Origin: Oscillospiraceae bacterium
GTDB taxonomy: Bacteria > Bacillota > Clostridia > Oscillospirales > Acutalibacteraceae
NCBI GenBank assembly: GCA_015066165.1
Contig: SVOX01000079.1
Coordinates: forward strand, 1-7,670
Reading direction: 5' to 3'
DNA: 7,670 nucleotides
Below, one piece after another: positions 1 through 7,100 of this stretch (position 1 is the stretch's first letter; each line of letters opens with the position of its first letter). The translations under genes were made by a program, and so were the position numbers. The notes below the pieces were generated by a model, which searched no databases, was not told the origin of the DNA, and saw only the letters and a program-made list of their open reading frames with translations.

Positions 1-1
1 T

Positions 2-1990
2 ACAATAAAAGAGGGAAAAAGTCTTGACAGCAGTATTGCCGATACTGTGGCAGAGGCAATGAAAGAGTGGGCTATTGAAAAGGGAGCCACTCATTATACC
101 CACTGGTTCCAACCCTTAACAGGTATCACTGCCGAAAAGCACGACAGTTTCATCACCCCAACAGAAGACGGCCATATTTTGATGGAATTTTCGGGCAAAG
201 AACTTATAAAAGGTGAACCTGATGCTTCTTCGTTCCCTTCGGGCGGTCTTCGTGCAACGTTTGAAGCACGTGGTTATACCGCTTGGGACCCAAGTTCCTA
301 TGCTTTTATTAAAGATAACACTCTTTGTATTCCAACTGCGTTTTGTTCATTTTCGGGTGAAGCGTTAGACCAAAAAACCCCCTTACTTCGCAGTATGGAA
401 GCAGTTAATAAACAAGCACTTCGCATTGTTAAAGCGTTGGGCTATGATGACGTTAAACGTACTAATACCACCGTTGGTCCCGAACAGGAATATTTCCTTG
501 TTGATAAAGAACTTTATAATAAACGTCCCGACCTTATTTATTGCGGAAGAACCCTTGTAGGTGCTATGCCGCCAAAAGGTCAGGAAATGGATGACCATTA
601 CTTTGGTGTTTTAAAACCCCGTGTGGCTGAATTTATGCGTGAACTTGATAACGAACTTTGGAAACTTGGTGTTCTTGCCAAGACTGAGCATAACGAAGCC
701 GCTCCCGCACAGCACGAATTGGCACCGATTTTTACAACAACAAACATTGCCGCCGACCATAATCAACTCACAATGGAATTTATGAAAAAGGTTGCGCTTT
801 CTAAAGGTCTTGTATGCCTTTTGCATGAAAAACCGTATGAGGGTGTTAACGGTAGCGGTAAGCATAATAACTGGTCAATTTCTACCGATACAGGTGTGAA
901 TTTCTTGAAAGCGGGTAAAAAACCCGAAGAAAATAAACTCTTCCTCTTAACACTTGCTGCCGTTATTGAAGCGGCTGACAAACATCAGGATTTGCTGCGT
1001 ATTGCAGTTGCAACGGCGGGTAACGACCACCGTCTTGGCGGCAACGAAGCGCCACCGGCGGTTATTTCAATCTTCTTGGGTGAAGATTTAACCGATTTGC
1101 TTGAATCTATTGCAAACGGCATTCATTACGATACCTTAAAACGTGAAAAAATGAAAATCGGTGCAGACGTTATACCCGAATTTAAGAAGGACAATGCCGA
1201 TAGAAACCGTACTTCACCATTTGCATTTACAGGTAATAAATTTGAGTTTAGAATGTTGGGCTCGGCTTCTTCTATTTCGGATACAAACGTAATGTTAAAC
1301 ACAATGGTTGCCGACGTATTTTGCGAATATGCCGCAAAACTTGAAAAAGCAACTGATATTAATAGCGAAGTTAATGCAATTATTAAAAATTGTATGCAAA
1401 ACCACAAGCGTATTATCTTCAATGGTGACGGTTATTCTAAAGAGTGGGAAAAAGAGGCCGAAAAACGTGGGCTTTTAAATCTTCCAAGCACTGTTGATGC
1501 ATTACCGCTTTTAAAAACAAAAGAAAACGTAGCCCTTTTTGAACGTCACGGCGTATTGAGCCGTTCTGAAATTGATTCACGTGTGGATATTATTCTTGAA
1601 AATTATTCAAAGATAATTCACATAGAGGCACTAACGTTAATTAGTATGATGAATCGTGACGTAATTCCTGCAATTGCGGCTTATGCCAATACTTTGTGTG
1701 AAGCGGTTAATAACAAAAACGTTATTGGTGTGGATAACAGCGTTGAATATGAGTTACTCTCAAGACTCACTGCTGCTAATAAAGAGATTTTCACTTTGAC
1801 TTCGGCTCTTAAAAACGCAGTATCTTCTGCAGAACGTTCTAAAAATACGTTTGAAAAAGCAAATGAATACCGCAATAATATTTTAAAAATTATGGCAGAT
1901 ATACGCAAATATGCCGACAGCGCTGAAAGCGTTATGCCAAATGAATATTGGCCATATCCAACTTATGGTGATTTATTGTTTAAAATTTAA
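2..1990 (+). CDS. glnN: Glutamine synthetase type III, 5'-truncated by the window edge
   Basis: Cytoplasmic enzyme that makes glutamine from glutamate, ammonium and ATP, the entry step of nitrogen assimilation. The frame is open from base 2, so 662 residues are visible. The family is usually about 700 long, so roughly 40 N-terminal residues are missing. The stretch before the GTG at 47 (TIKEGKSLDSSIADT) already matches the family, so that GTG is internal. Visible motifs, numbered from base 2: the type III signature KGATHYTHWFQPLTG near 27-41; VGPEQEY (158-164) and the Glu-rich KTEHNEAAPAQHEL (227-240), which supply metal-binding glutamates; NGSGKHNNWS (283-292), with the substrate-site His; AGNDHRLGGNEAP (339-351); and NRTSP with FEFRMLGS (402-421) at the nucleotide/substrate site. 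The last 240 residues are the family's helical C-terminal extension. All core motifs are intact, so it should be active. It is followed by its own terminator, and its promoter lies outside the window. Motif assignments come from family knowledge. Confidence 0.96.
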   Translation, partial: TIKEGKSLDSSIADTVAEAMKEWAIEKGATHYTHWFQPLTGITAEKHDSFITPTEDGHILMEFSGKELIKGEPDASSFPSGGLRATFEARGYTAWDPSSYAFIKDNTLCIPTAFCSFSGEALDQKTPLLRSMEAVNKQALRIVKALGYDDVKRTNTTVGPEQEYFLVDKELYNKRPDLIYCGRTLVGAMPPKGQEMDDHYFGVLKPRVAEFMRELDNELWKLGVLAKTEHNEAAPAQHELAPIFTTTNIAADHNQLTMEFMKKVALSKGLVCLLHEKPYEGVNGSGKHNNWSISTDTGVNFLKAGKKPEENKLFLLTLAAVIEAADKHQDLLRIAVATAGNDHRLGGNEAPPAVISIFLGEDLTDLLESIANGIHYDTLKREKMKIGADVIPEFKKDNADRNRTSPFAFTGNKFEFRMLGSASSISDTNVMLNTMVADVFCEYAAKLEKATDINSEVNAIIKNCMQNHKRIIFNGDGYSKEWEKEAEKRGLLNLPSTVDALPLLKTKENVALFERHGVLSRSEIDSRVDIILENYSKIIHIEALTLISMMNRDVIPAIAAYANTLCEAVNNKNVIGVDNSVEYELLSRLTAANKEIFTLTSALKNAVSSAERSKNTFEKANEYRNNILKIMADIRKYADSAESVMPNEYWPYPTYGDLLFKI

Positions 1991-1998
1991 TGGATAAG

Positions 1999-2024
1999 GG
2001 ACGTGCATTGCACGTCCTTTTTTT
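1999..2024 (+). terminator. Intrinsic terminator of glnN
   Basis: A perfect 8-bp stem, GGACGTGC (1999-2006) against GCACGTCC (2010-2017), with a 3-base ATT loop, is followed by seven T (2018-2024). It begins 8 bases after the glnN stop codon. There is no T-run on the opposite strand side, so it should act in the + direction only. It separates glnN from the exporter gene. Confidence 0.93.
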
Positions 2025-2101
2025 AATGCGGAATTATTTTTAAGTAAATCAAATCGTAGGGGAAACCGCTGTTTTTCCTTTTAAATATTCATTGTTTTTT
2101 C

Positions 2102-2130
2102 TTGCTTTTATAACAATTTTCTTATATAAT
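2102..2130 (+). promoter_or_regulatory. Sigma-A-type promoter for the ABC exporter gene
   Basis: The -35 box TTGCTT (2102-2107) and a perfect -10 box TATAAT (2125-2130) are separated by exactly 17 bases. A second TATAAT follows directly at 2131-2136 but would need a 23-base spacer. Transcription should begin near 2137-2140. The surrounding 2083-2160 is very AT-rich. I see no clear operator or riboswitch between the terminator and the gene. Confidence 0.75.
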
Positions 2131-2163
2131 TATAATGGAATAATTTGTGAAATATTTTTTAGC

Positions 2164-2168
2164 AGGTG
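2164..2168 (+). promoter_or_regulatory. Ribosome binding site that decides the exporter start
   Basis: AGGTG lies 5 bases before ATG 2174. The in-frame GTG at 2147 has no purine-rich site before it and would leave a leader of only about 7-10 bases from the predicted transcription start. The ATG at 2174 is therefore the better start. Confidence 0.7.
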
Positions 2169-2173
2169 TTTTT

Positions 2174-3937
2174 ATGAAAGATAAAAGAAAATATAAATCA
2201 AGCGCACTTATAAAACGGTTTTTACCGTATTATAAAAAATACATTCCAACCCTTATTTTAGATTTATTTTGCGCTTCACTCACCACAATTTGCGAAATTG
2301 TTTTGCCTCTTATTATGCGTGAAATCACAAATGCGGGTATAAATGATTTGGCAACTATTACTATTAGTTATGTGGTGCGTGTTGGTGTGCTTTATCTTGT
2401 GCTTCGAATTATTGATTCGGCGGCTTTTTATTATATGTCATACACAGGTCACGTAATGGGTGTAAAAATGGAAACCGATATGCGAAGAGATGCTTATGCG
2501 CATTTGCAAAAACTTTCAAACACCTATTTCAACAACACAAAAGTCGGTCAAATTATGGGTAGAATTACAAATGACCTTTTTGACGTAACTGAATTTTCAC
2601 ATCACTGTCCCGAAGAATTTTTCATTGCCGGAATAAAGGGTATAGTTTCGTTTATAATTCTTATGAATATAAACGTTTGGCTAACTTTAATGATATTTTT
2701 AATTATTCCAATTATGTTTTTGGTTTGTCGCAAATTAAACAAAAGAATGCGCGAAACTTTTAGAAAACAACGTCAATTAATTGGTGAACTTAATGCCCGT
2801 ATTGAAGATTCGCTTTTAGGGCAAAAGGTTGTAAAAGCGTTTGCTAACGAAGATATTGAACAACAAAAATTTGAAAAAGATAACAAAAATTATTTCTCAA
2901 TAAAAAAGCAGTCTTATAAATTTATGGGTGCGTTTTCTACTTCAACCCGTATGTTTGACGGCATTATGTACGCTTCGGTTGTGATTGCCGGTAGTATTTT
3001 TATGATAAAAGGTTACATAAATGCGGGTGACCTTGTGGCATATTTGCTTTACGTTACAACCTTTATTGCAACTGTTCGCCGTATTATCGAATTTGCTGAG
3101 CAGTTCCAACGTGGGCTTACAGGTATTGAACGTTTTGTTGAAATTATTGATGCTGATATTGAAATTTTTGACGAGCCCGATGCTGTACCGCTACAAAATC
3201 CAAAAGGTGATATTGAGTTTAAAAACGTTACTTTTGAATATCCTGATGACCATAATCAAGTGTTTGAAAATTTGAATTTTAAAATTAAAAACGGTGAAAA
3301 AGTGGCATTTGTCGGTCCTTCGGGCGGGGGTAAAACAACCCTTTGCAACTTAATACCACGTTTTTACGACGTTTGTGACGGTGAAATTTTGCTTGACGGT
3401 CAAAACGTTAAAAAATACACTTTAAAATCACTGCGAAAAAGTATTGGTATGGTGCAACAAGACGTGTACTTGTTCTCGGGTACCGTTTATGAAAATATCA
3501 TTTACGGCAGACCCGATGCTACCAGAGAAGAAGTTATTGAAGCCGCTAAAAAAGCGGGTGCTGATGAATTTATCACAACCCTTAAAGATGGATACGATAC
3601 ATACGTTGGCGAACGTGGTGTAAAACTTTCGGGCGGACAAAAACAGCGTATAAGCATAGCACGTGTATTTCTTAAAAATCCGCCAATTATTATACTTGAC
3701 GAAGCAACAAGTGCGCTTGATAATGAAAGTGAATTTGCTGTGGCAAAATCGCTTAATGAATTATCGGTTGGTCGCACAACAATAACTATTGCGCACCGCC
3801 TTTCAACCATTCGCAATGCCGATAGAATTATGGTGCTTGACTGTGACGGAATTGTGGAAGAAGGCAGCCACAATGAACTTCTTGAATTAAAGGGAATTTA
3901 TTATAAATTTAACCAAATGGCAAGTGAACTTGAATAA
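2174..3937 (+). CDS. ABC exporter half-transporter (fused membrane and ATPase domains)
   Basis: Complete 587-residue protein of the MsbA/MdlB/LmrA-like type IV exporter family, acting in the cytoplasmic membrane as a dimer that moves substrates outward using ATP. About six hydrophobic helices are seen near residues 24-47, 64-88, 150-166, 168-185, 262-279 and 282-302. They are followed by an ATPase domain with an A-loop aromatic near Y356, Walker A GPSGGGKT (381-388), Q-loop in MVQQD (Gln 429), signature LSGGQ (485-489), Walker B IIILDE (Glu 510 catalytic), D-loop SALD (513-516) and switch His 541 in IAHRLST. Every motif is canonical, so a homodimer with two working sites is possible. No partner half-transporter gene is adjacent, though clostridial relatives often come in pairs. 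The start at ATG 2174 is chosen from its AGGTG site, with GTG 2147 as the alternative. The substrate cannot be told from sequence: lipid, peptide or drug are all possible. It has its own promoter, and no convincing terminator follows it. Confidence 0.93.
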   Translation: MKDKRKYKSSALIKRFLPYYKKYIPTLILDLFCASLTTICEIVLPLIMREITNAGINDLATITISYVVRVGVLYLVLRIIDSAAFYYMSYTGHVMGVKMETDMRRDAYAHLQKLSNTYFNNTKVGQIMGRITNDLFDVTEFSHHCPEEFFIAGIKGIVSFIILMNINVWLTLMIFLIIPIMFLVCRKLNKRMRETFRKQRQLIGELNARIEDSLLGQKVVKAFANEDIEQQKFEKDNKNYFSIKKQSYKFMGAFSTSTRMFDGIMYASVVIAGSIFMIKGYINAGDLVAYLLYVTTFIATVRRIIEFAEQFQRGLTGIERFVEIIDADIEIFDEPDAVPLQNPKGDIEFKNVTFEYPDDHNQVFENLNFKIKNGEKVAFVGPSGGGKTTLCNLIPRFYDVCDGEILLDGQNVKKYTLKSLRKSIGMVQQDVYLFSGTVYENIIYGRPDATREEVIEAAKKAGADEFITTLKDGYDTYVGERGVKLSGGQKQRISIARVFLKNPPIIILDEATSALDNESEFAVAKSLNELSVGRTTITIAHRLSTIRNADRIMVLDCDGIVEEGSHNELLELKGIYYKFNQMASELE

Positions 3938-3947
3938 TAAAAAAATC

Positions 3948-3976
3948 TTGTTTAACTAAAGGATTTATGTTATAAT
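3948..3976 (+). promoter_or_regulatory. Extended -10 promoter for the secreted repeat protein
   Basis: The -35 box TTGTTT (3948-3953), a 17-base spacer, and a perfect TATAAT (3971-3976) preceded by TGT (3968-3970) give an extended -10. The -35 box begins only 10 bases after the exporter stop codon. Transcription should start near 3983, giving a leader of about 34 bases. The gene can therefore be expressed independently, even though no clear terminator closes the exporter unit. Confidence 0.8.
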
Positions 3977-4003
3977 TATTATGTGTATATATGTCTTGAG
4001 CTG

Positions 4004-4009
4004 AAAGGA
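4004..4009 (+). promoter_or_regulatory. Ribosome binding site of the repeat protein gene
   Basis: AAAGGA lies 7 bases before ATG 4017. The protein beginning there opens with a textbook signal peptide, which supports this start. Confidence 0.85.
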
Positions 4010-4016
4010 CTTTAAT

Positions 4017-4115
4017 ATGAAACAAAAGATTTTTAAAATTTTAAGTTTGCTTTTATCAATAAGTATTATATTTTCCGCTCTTTCAGGGGCTTTTTCTGCT
4101 GTTACGGTAAATGCC
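4017..4115 (+). other. Sec signal peptide coding segment
   Basis: Residues 1-33: a basic start (MKQKIFK), a hydrophobic core rich in Leu, Ile and Ser (about 8-24), and a likely signal peptidase I site after VNA (31-33), followed by ETKK. There is no Cys near the site, so lipid modification is not expected. It implies export through Sec. Confidence 0.88.
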
Positions 4116-7100
4116 GAAACCAAAAAAATGCTTTATTTTTATTTGGGTGGCAGCGGACACCACATTGCAACAAGAGCAAGGGTTTTTCCCGGCGAGACTT
4201 ATGTTTATGAATATAGCATTTATTGTTCACTTTATGATGATAGCCAACCTTGTGTTCGTGATGACGGCAACCGTGGCACTACTTGTACGCCTGTAATTAT
4301 TTCGGAGCAAAAGGTTGATAATTATTATAAAATTGTTTGCGAAGCAACCATACCCGAAGATTATAATTGCGGTTCTACGGCATTTTTTGGCGTTAATTTA
4401 TACGGTTTTTCGGAAGGATTTATTTTTGACAGAACTGTTTATAATAAAAATGACGTCAATAAAACTGATTGTTTTGAAAACAATGCCGATTTCCAAAACG
4501 GTCTTGATTACGTAGCGCTTGATATGGTTTTTTGGGGTAATGTTTTCACAGGTGACCGTGGTGGTAAAGGTCTTACTAAGTGGCAAGATGAAGCAAACAC
4601 TTTGGCTATAACCGATTTTAGCGTTGATACAATAAATGAACTTATAAAACTTTATAATCCGAATGACGGCGACTGGTCTAACTCGTCAGATTTTCCCACT
4701 TATAATAAAGTTGAAGATTATTTAGACTATACAGTTGATGACGGCGAAATAATTATTACAAACTGCGATTCATTTATTACGGGTGATGTTGTAGTACCTG
4801 CAGAAATTGGCGTTTATCCGGTTACAACTATTGCAGATAATGCATTCGCAAACTGTGTGAATATTACAAGCATTGAATTTCAAAGTAATATTAAAAGCAT
4901 TGGTGAAATGGCATTTTATGATTGTAAAAATCTTATGAGCATTTCTTTGCCATCATCGGTTACTTCTATTGGTGATTTTTCTTTTGCTAAATGCTCAAAT
5001 TTGGCTCAAATTGATTTGCCTGAAAGTTTGGTTTCTATTGGCGAGAGCGCATTTTATCAAAGCGGTTTAGAAAGCATTACAATACCTAAAAATGTAAATG
5101 CAATAGGTAACAGGGCTTTTCTCGAATGTGGGAATCTTGAAAATGTGACAGTTGATACTCAAAATACATATTTTTCAAGTGATAACGAAGGCGTGCTTTA
5201 CAATAAGGGTAAAACAACATTAATTTTGGTACCCAGCGCCAATACTGCCAAAGAATATAAAATTCCTGCTACAGTTACCTTAATTGACGAATCTGCTTTT
5301 GATAACTGTGTAAATCTTAAAAAAGTTTTGGTGGATAGCGCTAACGCTAATTTCAGTGTTGATGAAAAAGGTATTCTTTATAATAAATCAAAAACAAAAC
5401 TTATTTATTGTCCGCAAAACACAGTAACCAAAAGTGTCATTATACCTTCAACAGTTGAAATAATTGGTGATTATGCTTTTAATAACACAAAAATACAAAG
5501 TGTTTATATCCCAAAAAGTGTTAAATCAATTGGTTGGGCTGCTTTTTCGGGTTGCTTGTCAATTTCAAACGTATATTATAACGGTGCTAAATCAGATGCC
5601 GAAAATTTGGAAATTGCCACTGTAAATGCTCCGTTTACAACGGCGGTATGGCATTATAATATTTGTAATGCTAACAGTCATACTTTCTCAAATGAATGTG
5701 ACGCCGATTGTAATACTTGCGAATGGATAAGATCCGAGGGATTACATAAGTACTTGCAACCTTGCGATGCAGTTTGTTCTTTGTGCGGTGATGAACGAGA
5801 TATCGCACATACATTTTTAAGTGAATGTGATGATACTTGTGACGTTTGCGGTGCTACAAGAACTGCGGCAGAGCATAAATTTGATAACGCTTGCGATAAA
5901 GAATGTAACATTTGCGGCTATATAAGAAATACTTATAATCATCAATATGATAATACTTGCGATAATACGTGTAATGAATGTGGTTTGGTTAGAAATGTTG
6001 AACATTCATATTCCTCAACTTATGAAACCGACCAAGAAAATCATTGGCGTTTATGTGTGGTTTGCGGTAAAACCGAACAAATCGGTCAACATATATTTGA
6101 AAATGACTGCGATAATGAATGTGATATTTGCGGTTTGCAAAGAGATGCATCACATGAATATTTAAATGACTGCGATGCCGACTGTGAAAAATGCGGTGAT
6201 TTGCGAATAGTACAAGGTCACAATGGCGGTACTGCCACTTGTAAGAAAAAAGCCATTTGTGAAACTTGCGGTGAAGAATACGGCGAGAAAGATTTTACAA
6301 ACCATATTGGTGAAATTAAATTCCGTGGAAAAGTTACCGCAACCTGCAATACTGAAGGTTATTCAGGAGACGGATATTGTATTGCATGTAATAAAAAAGC
6401 CGAAGATGGATGGGTAATACCTGCTACAGGTAATCATAAATATCAAAACGGTTGCGATACTAATTGTGATATTTGCGGCACAGTTCGTTTGATTAATCAT
6501 AGTTATACACCCGCTACTTGTACCACACCAATTACATGTACTGAATGTGGTAAAACGTTGGGTGAACCGCTAGGGCATAAATTTGCTGATGCAACTTGCG
6601 ACAAACCGCAAACTTGTACTGTTTGCGGTACTAAAAACGGTAGCGCATTAGGCCACAGTTATACCACGTATAATTATAATTTAGATGCAACGTGTACTCA
6701 AAACGGCACAAAAACAGCGGTATGTATAAATTGCGATTTGGAACATACTATTACTGCTGAAAATACTGCTTTGGGCCATAATTGGCAAGAAGCGACTTGT
6801 TTAACTGCTAAAGTTTGCTTGATGTGTGAATTGGTTGAAGGTTCACCGCTTGGACATAAGTGGGATGATAACCATATTTGTGAAAGATGTGGGGTAACCG
6901 ATTGTAAACAAACAGGTCACATATGGGTTGGACCTACTTGCGAAAAAGCGGAATATTGTAAAACATGTTTGGAACAACGAGCCGAAGCATTCGGTCACGA
7001 TATGAAACCCGCTACTTGTGAGGAACCATCTAAATGTTCTCGTTGTGACTATATCGAAGGCACAGCACTCACCCACAGTTATACAAATTATAAGTACAAT

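Noticed and set aside
47..49. GTG as the start of glutamine synthetase
   Set aside because: The frame is open back to base 2 and the residues before the GTG match the family's N-terminal region, so the gene begins outside the window.
2059..2082. Possible hairpin GGGGAAA / TTTTTCC followed by four T
   Set aside because: It needs two G-U pairs, the stem is weak, and a strong terminator lies just upstream. It is probably chance in AT-rich sequence.
2147..2149. GTG as the start of the ABC exporter
   Set aside because: It lacks a ribosome binding site and lies within about 10 bases of the predicted transcription start. ATG 2174 has AGGTG at 5 bases.
3941..3966. Possible terminator stem AAATCTT / AAGGATTT after the exporter
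   Set aside because: The stem is AT-rich with a mismatch and no T-run follows. It overlaps the -35 region of the next promoter.
4644..4679. Dockerin-like calcium loop in YNPNDGDW (residues 213-220)
   Set aside because: Only a short Asp/Asn cluster is present. The paired 12-residue loops and helix pattern of a dockerin are absent.
5679..6218. Regular period of about 65 bases as a CRISPR array
   Set aside because: The repeats are degenerate at DNA level, conserved only at protein level, and lie inside an open reading frame.
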